A stretch of DNA of 17,952 nucleotides from Rheinheimera sp. GTDB taxonomy: Bacteria; Pseudomonadota; Gammaproteobacteria; Enterobacterales; Alteromonadaceae. Location of the stretch: the NCBI GenBank assembly GCA_003482455.1, contig DMYW01000018.1, positions 1 through 17,952 of the forward strand, in the 5' to 3' direction. Under the pieces are notes generated by a model. It ran no database searches. It was not told where the DNA came from and saw only the letters and a list, made by a program, of their open reading frames with translations. This document shows, one piece after another, positions 1 through 7,595 of this stretch (position 1 is its first letter; the number at the start of each line of letters is the position of its first letter). The position numbers and the translations under genes were made by a program.

Positions 1-1
1 A

Positions 2-469
2 AAAGCTTCTAAAGTAGTTGCGTCCGAAAAACAAACACGCTATGGTCAAACTGAACGGGTCGAAGAACCCGAAAAAATCTCGAACAGTACCATTAATGGG
101 AACGTGAAACAATGGTTGTGGCCGGTGAAGGGCCCGATCTTGGAAAAATTCTCCGCACAGGAGCACGGGAACAAAGGCCTAGATATAGGCGGTACTGTCG
201 GGACACCGATTAAGGCAGCCGCAGCGGGACAAGTTGTGTATGCCGGCAACGCTCTGCGGGGTTATGGCAACTTAGTGATCATTCGTCACAACGATGATTT
301 TTTAAGTGCCTACGCCCACAACAGTCGTCTGTTGGTCAAAGAGCGAGATTCGGTGGTAGCAGGGCAGGTTATCGCGGAAATGGGCAACTCGGATGCAGAT
401 CGGGTGAAGTTGCACTTCGAAATACGCTTCCGTGGTAAATCGATTGACCCGCTACGCTACTTAAAATAA
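2..469 (+). CDS. nlpD: NlpD, LytM-domain amidase activator (C-terminal part)
   Basis: The reading frame is open from base 2, so the gene starts upstream of the window and only its C-terminal end (about 155 residues) is present. After a polar linker comes a LytM/M23 fold with the stretches NKGLDIGG, VVYAGNALRGYGNLVIIRHND, SAYAHN and KLHFEIRFRGKSIDPLRYL, which match enterobacterial NlpD closely. The zinc-ligand positions of active M23 peptidases are decayed: the HxxxD histidine is Asn, and the first His of the HxH pair is Lys. That is typical of NlpD, an outer-membrane lipoprotein that activates the periplasmic amidase AmiC for septal peptidoglycan cleavage instead of cutting it itself. The lipobox and LysM domain would lie upstream of the window. 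It sits 78 bp before rpoS, the conserved nlpD-rpoS order; in E. coli the main rpoS promoter lies inside nlpD. Confidence 0.93.
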   Translation, partial: KASKVVASEKQTRYGQTERVEEPEKISNSTINGNVKQWLWPVKGPILEKFSAQEHGNKGLDIGGTVGTPIKAAAAGQVVYAGNALRGYGNLVIIRHNDDFLSAYAHNSRLLVKERDSVVAGQVIAEMGNSDADRVKLHFEIRFRGKSIDPLRYLK

Positions 470-547
470 TCATCCACACAAGCTCAACGAAAAGAATGGA
501 ATTCTGGCAGTTAGGTGTGACCACCGTTGTAGATCTGGGAGACGGAT

Positions 548-1546
548 ATGGGACATAAAGATGAAGATGAAGTAGTTGATTTCAAGGAATCGGAATTAAC
601 AGAAGACGTAGTACTGCTTGACGACGACAGCGCAGAGCCGGATATGGCAGCCTTGTCGGCCGAAGACGACAATACCCCTGACGAAGTATTCGTCAAAGAC
701 GACACGCAACGAGCGATGGATGCCACGCAAATTTATTTGGGTGAAATCGGTTTCTCGCCTTTGCTGTCCGCCGAAGAAGAAGTGTATTTTTCCCGCCTAG
801 CCCTGAAAGGGGACGCAGCCGCCCGTAAACGCATGATCGAAAGTAACTTGCGTCTTGTGGTGAAGATTGCCCGTCGTTACATCAACCGCGGCCTTGCGCT
901 GCTGGACTTGATTGAAGAAGGAAATCTGGGTCTGATCCGAGCCGTGGAAAAATTCGACCCTGAACGTGGTTTCCGCTTTTCTACCTACGCAACCTGGTGG
1001 ATCCGCCAAACCATTGAACGTGCCATTATGAATCAGACGCGGACCATCCGCTTGCCGATCCATGTGGTGAAAGAATTAAACATCTATTTGCGTTGTGCCC
1101 GCGAACTCTCGCAGCGGCTTGACCATGAACCAACCCCTGAAGAAATTGCCGCCGCGCTCGACCGTCCGGTCGAAGAGGTGCGCAAAATGTTGAAACTGAA
1201 TGAGAAAATCACTTCAGTCGACACGCCAGTGGCCGGCTCATCGGAAAAGCAGTTGCTGGATATTTTGGCCGACGAAAAAGAATTAGGCCCAGAAGGCGAA
1301 CTGCAAGATGCGGATATTAAACAGCATTTAGTAGTGTGGCTGGAAGAACTCAATCCAAAACAACGTGAAGTGTTAGCCCGGCGTTTTGGTTTGTTAGGTT
1401 TTGAGCCATCGACGCTGGAAGATGTCGGACGTGAGATCGGGTTAACCCGCGAACGTGTGCGACAAATTCAAGTGGAAGCGCTGCGCCGCTTGCGTGAAAT
1501 CGTCACGCACCAAGGCTTGAATATCGAAACCTTGTTCCAGGAGTGA
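548..1546 (+). CDS. rpoS: RNA polymerase sigma factor RpoS (sigma-38)
   Basis: This encodes the general stress and stationary-phase sigma factor, 332 residues against about 330 in E. coli. The ATG at 548 has a GGGAG ribosome site seven bases upstream. The first 50 residues are acidic. Region 1.2 begins near residue 55 (MDATQIYLGEIG). Region 2 spans about 93-165 with YINRGLALLDLIEEGNLGLI and FRFSTYATWWIRQTIERAIM, the core-binding and -10 recognition helices. Region 3 contains VVKELNIYLRCAREL, whose Lys (about 175) matches the lysine used by RssB to deliver RpoS to ClpXP in E. coli, so regulated proteolysis is plausible. Region 4 ends with TLEDVGREIGLTRERVRQIQVEALRRLRE, the -35-binding helix-turn-helix. 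It is followed by a Rho-independent terminator, so it is not co-transcribed by default with the operon downstream. Confidence 0.98.
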   Translation: MGHKDEDEVVDFKESELTEDVVLLDDDSAEPDMAALSAEDDNTPDEVFVKDDTQRAMDATQIYLGEIGFSPLLSAEEEVYFSRLALKGDAAARKRMIESNLRLVVKIARRYINRGLALLDLIEEGNLGLIRAVEKFDPERGFRFSTYATWWIRQTIERAIMNQTRTIRLPIHVVKELNIYLRCARELSQRLDHEPTPEEIAAALDRPVEEVRKMLKLNEKITSVDTPVAGSSEKQLLDILADEKELGPEGELQDADIKQHLVVWLEELNPKQREVLARRFGLLGFEPSTLEDVGREIGLTRERVRQIQVEALRRLREIVTHQGLNIETLFQE

Positions 1547-1564
1547 TCCTGCGACAGTCAACAC

Positions 1565-1592
1565 AGGCGCCCATGCGGCGCCTTTGTTTTTT
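1565..1592 (+). terminator. Rho-independent terminator of rpoS
   Basis: A perfect 7-bp GC-rich stem (AGGCGCC at 1565-1571, GGCGCCT at 1577-1583) with the 5-base loop CATGC is followed by a T-rich tract broken by one G. It lies 18 bases after the rpoS stop. Confidence 0.9.
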
Positions 1593-1778
1593 GGGCAGCA
1601 GGCAAGACGTTGCTCAACCTAGGATGCCAGCGTCAAACGTCAAACTTCAACCCCAAACCGCAACCCTCACACCCGTCACTGACCACGCTTGCTGTTTAGA
1701 TTGTTATTGCTGACTGCCAGCGTCCAAGTGCCTGCGATACCGCAGGTACCACCTTCATCACGTCGCCTTTTTTGGAAC
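1593..1778 (+). other. Non-coding leader region with short repeats upstream of a sigma-54 promoter
   Basis: No convincing gene lies here. TGCCAGCGTC occurs twice as a direct repeat, at 1625-1634 and 1715-1724. CGTCAAA is tandemly doubled at 1631-1644. CCTGCG/CGCAGG forms an inverted repeat with a 4-base spacer at 1731-1746. These lie roughly 60-180 bases upstream of the predicted start of transcription, the range where a sigma-54 activator (bacterial enhancer-binding protein) would bind. Which repeat, if any, is an operator cannot be told from one sequence. Confidence 0.35.
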
Positions 1779-1793
1779 TGGCACAGCCTTTGC
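1779..1793 (+). promoter_or_regulatory. Sigma-54 (RpoN) -24/-12 promoter
   Basis: TGGCAC, five bases, then TTGC places the invariant GG (1780-1781) and GC (1792-1793) exactly ten bases apart, matching the RpoN consensus TGGCAC-N5-TTGC. Transcription should begin near 1804-1806, giving a leader of about 50 bases before the ATG at 1856. It faces the amidoligase operon and lies downstream of the rpoS terminator. A sigma-54 promoter requires an ATP-dependent enhancer-binding activator, and none is encoded in the window. Confidence 0.8.
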
Positions 1794-1855
1794 GTTCTAC
1801 CTGATTGCTGGTTGTTTTTGCACCAATTTGGCGAACCAGACAAGGAGATCTGCGC

Positions 1856-3316
1856 ATGACAACAACAAGGCTCGACGATTATCCACTTCACCCTGCTAGT
1901 TTCGATGAACTGGTGGATTCCAGCCACCAGGCGCGGCCTACCGCGCAGGCCATCGCTCGCTTTATTCAGCAATATGGTGCCGACGGCTTGGTAGAGCGCC
2001 AGCAGCAGCTGGATGCGGCCATTCGCGCCATGGGCGTGAACTTTACTGTGTATGCCGAAGGGCAAAATATCGACCGGGCCTGGCCGCTGGACTTGATCCC
2101 GCGTCCTATTGCCCTAAGCGAATGGAAGCGCACCAGCGCAGGCCTAAAGCAACGCTTACAAGCGCTGAATTTGTTTATCGACGATTTGTACCACGAACAA
2201 CGCGTGCTAAAAGCCGGCATTGTGCCCGCTGACTTGGTGCTCAATTCACGGAATTTTCTTGCACCATGTCAGGGCGTGACGCCTCCTTTTGGGGTGTGGG
2301 CGCATATCTGCGGCACCGATTTAGTCCGCGATGCGCAAGGCACTATGTTGGTACTGGAAGATAATTTGCGGGTGCCCAGCGGCGTCTCTTACATGCTGGA
2401 AAACCGCACCGTGATGAAACGGGTGTTTCCCGAACTGTTCGCCGAGTCCATCATAGTGCCGGTCGATGACTATCCGCAGCAGCTCTACAGCATGCTGGCG
2501 TCCTTGTCGCCGCGGCCGGGCGACTTGCCTTGTATCGTGTTGTTAACCCCCGGCATTTATAACTCGGCCTATTTCGAACACGCCTATTTGGCGCAGCAGA
2601 TGGGCATCGAGTTGGTGGAAAACCATGACTTAGTGGTTGTTGATGACGTGCTTTATCTCAAAACACTGCACGGCTTAAAGCGGGTGGATGTGGTGTACCG
2701 CCGCGTCGATGACATCTTTTTAGATCCGACGGTGTTTCGCGCCGATTCGGTGCTCGGTGTGCCGGGTATTTTCCGCGCCTGGGCCAACGGCAACTTGGCG
2801 ATCGCCAATGCGCCAGGTTCTGGCGTGGCCGACGATAAAGTGATCTATTCCTATGTGCCGCAACTGATCGAGTATTACTTGGGGGAAAAGCCGCTGATTG
2901 ACAACGTCGAAACCTATTTGTGCTCCGACCCCAAACAACGCGAATTTGTGCTAGCTAACTTGGACCAGCTGGTGGTGAAACCTGCCAATGAATCCGGTGG
3001 TTATGGCATTTTGATTGGCCCGCGCGCCAGCGAGGCCGAACGCGCGGCAACCGCGGCGCAAATCCTCGAAACCCCCCGCAATTTTATCGCCCAACCGACG
3101 CTGCAGTTATCGGTCGCGCCCACCTTGTGCGACGGCATGTTGGAGCCGCGTCACCTTGATTTACGGCCTTTTGTGTTGCAGGGGCGGGATTTGTATTGCA
3201 GCACCGGCGGGTTAAGTCGCGTTGCGCTTCGCCGCGGCTCGCTGGTGGTCAATTCGTCCCAAGGTGGCGGCAGTAAAGATACATGGATCATCAATGACGA
3301 GGTGGACGTATGTTAA
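1856..3316 (+). CDS. Circularly permuted ATP-grasp protein (COG2308, DUF404/DUF407 type)
   Basis: This is a predicted ATP-dependent carboxylate-amine ligase of 486 residues that would join an amino acid or amine to an acyl phosphate to build a peptide-like product; the substrate is unknown. The open frame reaches back to 1805, but the ATG at 1856 is chosen because AAGGAGAT (1842-1849) precedes it at ideal spacing and the sigma-54 start site falls near 1805. Family motifs are intact: EDNLRVPSGVSYMLENR near 168-184, VKPANESGGYG with the nucleotide-binding Lys near 375, RPFVL, and VNSSQGGGSKDTW at about 465-477. It has no signal peptide or membrane segment, so it is presumably cytoplasmic. It is the first gene of the operon and overlaps the next by 7 bases, implying translational coupling. 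It looks catalytically competent, unlike the third gene of the operon. Confidence 0.9.
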   Translation: MTTTRLDDYPLHPASFDELVDSSHQARPTAQAIARFIQQYGADGLVERQQQLDAAIRAMGVNFTVYAEGQNIDRAWPLDLIPRPIALSEWKRTSAGLKQRLQALNLFIDDLYHEQRVLKAGIVPADLVLNSRNFLAPCQGVTPPFGVWAHICGTDLVRDAQGTMLVLEDNLRVPSGVSYMLENRTVMKRVFPELFAESIIVPVDDYPQQLYSMLASLSPRPGDLPCIVLLTPGIYNSAYFEHAYLAQQMGIELVENHDLVVVDDVLYLKTLHGLKRVDVVYRRVDDIFLDPTVFRADSVLGVPGIFRAWANGNLAIANAPGSGVADDKVIYSYVPQLIEYYLGEKPLIDNVETYLCSDPKQREFVLANLDQLVVKPANESGGYGILIGPRASEAERAATAAQILETPRNFIAQPTLQLSVAPTLCDGMLEPRHLDLRPFVLQGRDLYCSTGGLSRVALRRGSLVVNSSQGGGSKDTWIINDEVDVC

Positions 3317-4278
3317 TGAAAGCGGTAGAGCAAATTTTCTGGTTAGGTCGCTATTTAGAGCGGCTGGATGACACAGCTCGGCTGGTCATCGCCACCAGTC
3401 ATTTGTTGATGGATTCCCACGAAGAAACCCAATTTGGTTGGCCAGTGCTGCTTGAGGTGCTGGGGCAATCCGCGCCGCGCTTGTTAGCGCCTTATGCCGA
3501 CGCGCACGGTCGCTTGTCGCTGGCGGACACAGAGCGCGCAGTAATGGCGTTACTGATTAATGAAGCCGACAGTCCGGTGTCAATTTTGGCCACGTCCGCC
3601 GCGCTGAAACGCAATGCGCGCAGCCTACGCCCCTTATTGCCGCGAGAAATGTGGGAAGAGTTAAACGCGCTGGATCTGTTTTTGCGCGACAGTTGCAGTC
3701 AAACCGTGAGCCGGCAACAACGCTATCAATTAATGGCGGAAGTCAGTCGGCGCTGCCAAATGGTGATTGGCGTGCTGGATGGCACTATGCTGCGTGGTGA
3801 CGCCTTTGATTTGTTGAACATGGGGCGGCATTTAGAGCGCGCCGATATGACCACTCGCATCATGGACGTGATGGTGCTACAACAGCTGCAACCGACACAA
3901 ATTAAACGGCCGAAATTCCGTTGGATCTCGCTGCTCAATGCGCTTGGCGGAGTGGAGTCGTACCAACGGTTTGTGGCGGCGCAAACGCGCGACGTCGATG
4001 CGATTGACTATTTGTTAGCGTGTGCTGATTTCCCACGCTCCATTAGCTATTGCTTTAATCGGATCGCCGCATCAGCGAAACAACTTCCGCATGCATCGGC
4101 GATCGCCGATAGTTTGTTGCGGGTGCAACAACAAGTGAAAAGTGGTGCTTTAAGCGAGCTGTCGACCGTACAGTTGCATGGCCTGATCGATGAATTGCAA
4201 ACTGGCATTATCGATTTGCATCATGTGATTTTATCGCCCTGTTTTGCGATCAATGCGGCGCAGCAGCGCTCTGCCTAA
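3310..4278 (+). CDS. Alpha-E domain protein (DUF403, COG2307)
   Basis: This 322-residue, mostly alpha-helical protein belongs to the alpha-E family, which is found almost only beside circularly permuted ATP-grasp ligases. Its biochemical role is not established. The N-terminal signature is QIFWLGRYLERLDDTARL; further conserved-looking stretches are LLNMGRHLERADMTTRIMDVM and FPRSISYCFNRI. The start at ATG 3310 lies inside the previous gene; a second ATG at 3316 shares one base with that gene's TAA. The first is preferred because it aligns with the usual ML-x(3)-A-E-x-I/L-x-W beginning of the family. There is no signal peptide or membrane helix. A second, fused copy of the same domain occurs in the next gene, so the operon supplies two alpha-E modules. 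Confidence 0.88.
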   Translation: MLMKAVEQIFWLGRYLERLDDTARLVIATSHLLMDSHEETQFGWPVLLEVLGQSAPRLLAPYADAHGRLSLADTERAVMALLINEADSPVSILATSAALKRNARSLRPLLPREMWEELNALDLFLRDSCSQTVSRQQRYQLMAEVSRRCQMVIGVLDGTMLRGDAFDLLNMGRHLERADMTTRIMDVMVLQQLQPTQIKRPKFRWISLLNALGGVESYQRFVAAQTRDVDAIDYLLACADFPRSISYCFNRIAASAKQLPHASAIADSLLRVQQQVKSGALSELSTVQLHGLIDELQTGIIDLHHVILSPCFAINAAQQRSA

Positions 4279-4318
4279 CGGCTTGTTTTTGTAGCCACCG
4301 GCGAAAAGGGGAGTTTTG

Positions 4319-6664
4319 GTGCAACAACAGCATCTTCAGTGGTATCAGCAAGTTGGCATCCAGCAACGTCAGCAATGGCAGCAGGTACTACAACAGCAAT
4401 TTCGGCAAGCACCGGCGCTTGATCTGCAGCCTTGGTATATCGAACAGCGCGAGTGGCAGTTGTTAGAAGTAGGTTTATTGCAACGCCAGCGTTTATGGTC
4501 ATTGATTTTGCAAGACCTGTACGGCCCACGGCAGTTGGTGCGCGATGGGTTGGTGCCTGCCGATGCGCTGGCGGCCTGTGGTGCTTATTTATTGCCGATG
4601 GTGCAACAAAGCGCGGCGGCGCTGGATTGGTTGGTGCTGTACAGCGCAACTGTGATACGCCGGCTCGATGGCAGTTTTTGTGTCGTCGCCGATCATGGCG
4701 GGCCGCCGCATGGGCTGGGCCGAGTCGTTGAACAGCGCCTCGCGCTCAATCAACTGGCCAGCGAATGGCGTGGACCATGGCCGCGGCGGCAACTGGCTGG
4801 TTTTTTTCGCCGATTGCTGCAGCGCATGCAAAAGCAACCGCAGGGGATCTGCGCCTTGTTAACCGAGGGTGCGCGCAACAGTCAGTACAGTGAACATGCG
4901 CGCCTGGCCAATTATCTGGACATTGCGCTGGTGCGCGGCAGTGATTTGCTCTATCGCGAAGGGCAGTTGTGTTTGAAAACCTTGTCGGGGTTGCAGCCGC
5001 TGCAAAGCGTGTTGCGGTTTGTCGATGCGGCTGCGACCGACCCGCTGGAATTCTCAGACAGCGCCCAAGGCTGTGCAGGGTTTGTCGCTAGCCTACGCCA
5101 GCAGCAGTTTTTGTGCATCAATCCACCTGGTGCTGAACTGATTGACAGTGGTGTGCTGCAGCCGTTTTTACCGGCGTTGGCGCAGCAGCTGCTTGGTGAG
5201 CCGTTATTGCTTGAACAACTTGAAACAGCTTGGTGTGGAGACTCCACGCCGTCTGATGATTGTGTGCTGCAACGACTACAGGATGGGCAGCGGCGCGCGC
5301 CAAGTTCAGCCGAATACGCCAGCTGGCAGGCACTGGCGCAATCGCAGCCGTCGGAGTATGTCTGGTGCCAATTGCCGCAGGCGCAGTGCTTACCATACCT
5401 CACCGAGGATGGCTCATTGGCCGAATTACCGGCGGCGATGCGGCTGTATGCCTTGTCGGCTGCCAGCACTGGCGCTGCAGCTAAATCCAGTACCGCCGCT
5501 GTGTTACCGGGTGGCTTAGTGGGGCTGGGGCCACTCCTTGAATTTATCCAGCAACCAACAAAGGTGCCTGTGTGTAAGGACCTATGGGTGCAAACCGAGC
5601 AGAGCGATAGCCAGTCCTTGTTGTCAGCGACCTCGGAACTAACTTTGTCACGCTTTGCCGGGCTGGTTTCCAGCCGTCTGGCCGACCATCTGTTTTGGTT
5701 AGGCCGCTATCACGAGCGGCTAAATCACATAGTTCGCGCTTTACGCGCCGCGTTGCATTTGCACTTGCAGCAAACCCCCGCGGCTGGTTTTAGCGCTGAA
5801 GTCGACGCGTTATTGCGGTTTGCGTTGCACGCCAACGGTGCGGCGCTTGGCACTTGGCGCGCCGACCAACCCTTGCCGCTGCCTGCCGTGGTCGACTGGC
5901 TGTTTTCCGAACGTGACGGACTGGTCAGTATCATGCAGAGTTTGTGGTACAACGCATCATCGGCTCGTGACTATTTCGCGTTTGACTCGACGCTGGTACT
6001 CGAACGTTTGCAGCAGTTGATCGGCAGTTGGAGCGCCTTGCAGCAAGTGCAGCGGCAAACGCCGAATCTGCCGCAGCTGATGCAACTGCTAGATGAAATC
6101 ATCTTTTGTCAGCACGCATTTTATGGGCTGAACCACGAAACCATGAGTCGCACGCCGGCCATGCGCATGTTGGATTTAGGCCAGCATATTGAACGTGCGC
6201 TGCAAACGGCGGGGTTGCTGCAACATACCTTGGTTAGCCCAGGCCATGCGCCGAGTGTGCTGTTGCAAGAAACCGTATTAAAACTGGCCGATACCTTGAT
6301 GACCTACCGGCGTCGATACCGCAGCTTATTGCACCCGCTGGCGGTGATCGATTTGTTGTTGTTTGATGAAAGTACGCCGCGTTCAGTCGGTTATCAATGT
6401 CAGCGCATTCAGCATCAATGTGGGCAATTGCCGCAATTGGTCACTGGGACTGGTTTATCGGGTGAGCAGCGGTTAGCACTTGAATTAGTCAGTCTGCTGC
6501 AATTGGCCGAACCGGCCAGCTTGGTCGATAGTGCGCAACAAGCGACTCCAGCACTTGGCCTCTTGCTCAGTCAATTGCAACACCGATTGCGGCTGCTGTC
6601 GGATCACCTAAGCCAGTCTTACTTCCATCACAGTTTACCGGGGGTGACATGGCAACGGATTTAA
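4319..6664 (+). CDS. Fused circularly permuted ATP-grasp / alpha-E protein, ATP-grasp part degenerate
   Basis: This is a two-domain protein of 781 residues. GTG at 4319 is chosen over the in-frame TTG at 4316 because AAAAGGGGAG (4304-4313) is correctly spaced only for GTG. Residues 1 to about 430 resemble the ATP-grasp protein two genes upstream: GARNSQYSEHARLANYLDIALVRG parallels its TPGIYNSAYFEHAYLAQQMG region, and LCLKTLSGLQPLQSVLRFVD parallels its LKTLHGLKRVDVVYRRVD. From about 447 (GLVSSRLADHLFWLGRYHERLNHIV) to the end is an alpha-E domain. The catalytic signatures of the ATP-grasp half are eroded. No KPxxxSGGYG segment is visible, the EDN-x(3)-PSG motif reads ADHGGPPHG, and the terminal SSQGGGSKDTW is reduced to VCKDLW. 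It may therefore be a structural or regulatory pseudo-ligase partnering the first protein. The first 35 residues are strikingly rich in Gln. It overlaps the next gene. Confidence 0.85.
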   Translation: MQQQHLQWYQQVGIQQRQQWQQVLQQQFRQAPALDLQPWYIEQREWQLLEVGLLQRQRLWSLILQDLYGPRQLVRDGLVPADALAACGAYLLPMVQQSAAALDWLVLYSATVIRRLDGSFCVVADHGGPPHGLGRVVEQRLALNQLASEWRGPWPRRQLAGFFRRLLQRMQKQPQGICALLTEGARNSQYSEHARLANYLDIALVRGSDLLYREGQLCLKTLSGLQPLQSVLRFVDAAATDPLEFSDSAQGCAGFVASLRQQQFLCINPPGAELIDSGVLQPFLPALAQQLLGEPLLLEQLETAWCGDSTPSDDCVLQRLQDGQRRAPSSAEYASWQALAQSQPSEYVWCQLPQAQCLPYLTEDGSLAELPAAMRLYALSAASTGAAAKSSTAAVLPGGLVGLGPLLEFIQQPTKVPVCKDLWVQTEQSDSQSLLSATSELTLSRFAGLVSSRLADHLFWLGRYHERLNHIVRALRAALHLHLQQTPAAGFSAEVDALLRFALHANGAALGTWRADQPLPLPAVVDWLFSERDGLVSIMQSLWYNASSARDYFAFDSTLVLERLQQLIGSWSALQQVQRQTPNLPQLMQLLDEIIFCQHAFYGLNHETMSRTPAMRMLDLGQHIERALQTAGLLQHTLVSPGHAPSVLLQETVLKLADTLMTYRRRYRSLLHPLAVIDLLLFDESTPRSVGYQCQRIQHQCGQLPQLVTGTGLSGEQRLALELVSLLQLAEPASLVDSAQQATPALGLLLSQLQHRLRLLSDHLSQSYFHHSLPGVTWQRI

Positions 6665-7533
6665 TGTCGCGGCGTTATCGTCTGCAGCACGCCACGCGTT
6701 ATCAGTATGAACAACCGGTGCTGCACAGCTTTAATGTGATCTGCTTGCAGCCGCGGCAAACGGCCTGGCAACAAGTGCATTGGACTGAACTACAAACCGA
6801 GCCGGCACTGGCGCATCACGTCAGTTTTGTCGATGCCTTTGGTAACGAGCGCCAACTGCTGCATGTGCCGCAGGCGCATACCGAATTTGCCGTGACATTA
6901 AGCGCTGAATTAACCGTCACTGCCCGCCATAGCGAGCAGTGGCTTGGCCAAACGTGCTCACTTGAAGTGCTGCAACAACTCAGCTCCCATAGTGAACCCT
7001 GGTTAGCTTGGTGTCGTCGCGCTAGTCCGCTGGTGCCGCTATTACCTGAAGCCGCAGCCATTTGGCGTCGCGTTGCGGCGCCACAGGCAGATGTACTGCA
7101 GAATATCCAGCGCTTAAACCATTGGATTTTCAGCGAGTTTGCATATGTACCGGAGGCGACAAGTATCACGACGCCGCTGGCGCAGCTGCTGCAACAACGG
7201 CAAGGCGTCTGTCAGGACTTCGCCCATCTGGCGATTGCGGTGTTGCGCTCGCAAGGCATCGCCGCCCGTTATGTCAGCGGTTATTTGGAAACGCTGGCAG
7301 CGCCTGGGCAAGAAAAACTGCAAGGCGCCGATGCATCCCACGCGTGGTTTGAGGTGTTTGTCCCCCCGTTTGGCTGGGTTGGTTTTGATCCCACCAACGA
7401 CCTGATGCCAGACGACCGACATCTGCAATTGGCGGTTGGCCGGGACTTTTCCGATGTAACGCCACTAAAAGGTGTAGTGCAGGGGCGGGGTGATCATCAA
7501 TTGCAAGTTGCAGTGGATGTGTTAGCGCTGTGA
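6649..7533 (+). CDS. Transglutaminase-like cysteine protease homologue (COG1305)
   Basis: This 294-residue protein has an N-terminal beta-rich domain (RYRLQHATRYQYEQPVLHSFNVICLQPRQT) and a transglutaminase-like core. The catalytic triad is visible: Cys in QGVCQDFAHLAIAVLRSQG, His in DASHAWFEVFVPPFGWVGF, and Asp in GFDPTND. Proteins of this type cleave or form isopeptide/peptide bonds. In this operon type it is thought to process or hydrolyse the ligase product, but that is inference. ATG 6649 follows GGGGGTG and lies inside the previous gene. An alternative in-frame ATG at 6664 makes a TAATG junction and would remove the first five residues. It has no signal peptide or membrane segment. It is the last gene of the operon, directly before a strong terminator. 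Confidence 0.9.
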   Translation: MATDLMSRRYRLQHATRYQYEQPVLHSFNVICLQPRQTAWQQVHWTELQTEPALAHHVSFVDAFGNERQLLHVPQAHTEFAVTLSAELTVTARHSEQWLGQTCSLEVLQQLSSHSEPWLAWCRRASPLVPLLPEAAAIWRRVAAPQADVLQNIQRLNHWIFSEFAYVPEATSITTPLAQLLQQRQGVCQDFAHLAIAVLRSQGIAARYVSGYLETLAAPGQEKLQGADASHAWFEVFVPPFGWVGFDPTNDLMPDDRHLQLAVGRDFSDVTPLKGVVQGRGDHQLQVAVDVLAL

Positions 7534-7537
7534 CGAG

Positions 7538-7595
7538 CAGCACTTACGGCGGCCACATGGTGCATGTCTTCGCCAGTAAGTGCTGTTTTTCTTTT
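7538..7595 (+). terminator. Rho-independent terminator of the amidoligase operon
   Basis: A perfect 10-bp stem (CAGCACTTAC at 7538-7547, GTAAGTGCTG at 7576-7585) is extended inward by GGCG/CGCC across one bulged A, and an ACATG/CATGT pairing can cap the loop. It is followed by TTTTTCTTTT. The T tract is on the + strand side only, so it serves the operon and not mutS, which converges from the other side. Confidence 0.88.

Noticed and set aside
511..726. Serine-rich minus-strand frame over the start of rpoS
   Set aside because: It is antisense to the acidic N-terminal codons of RpoS, where GAA/GAT codons read as Ser-rich on the other strand.
1676..2065. 129-codon minus-strand frame over the sigma-54 promoter and the start of the first ATP-grasp gene
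   Set aside because: It overlaps a well-supported + strand gene and promoter, lacks a ribosome site and resembles no known family.
4275..4649. Ala/Thr-rich minus-strand frame over the start of the fused ATP-grasp gene, and similar frames at 5118-5469
   Set aside because: They are antisense shadows of a long, Gln- and Leu-rich coding frame with proper start signals.
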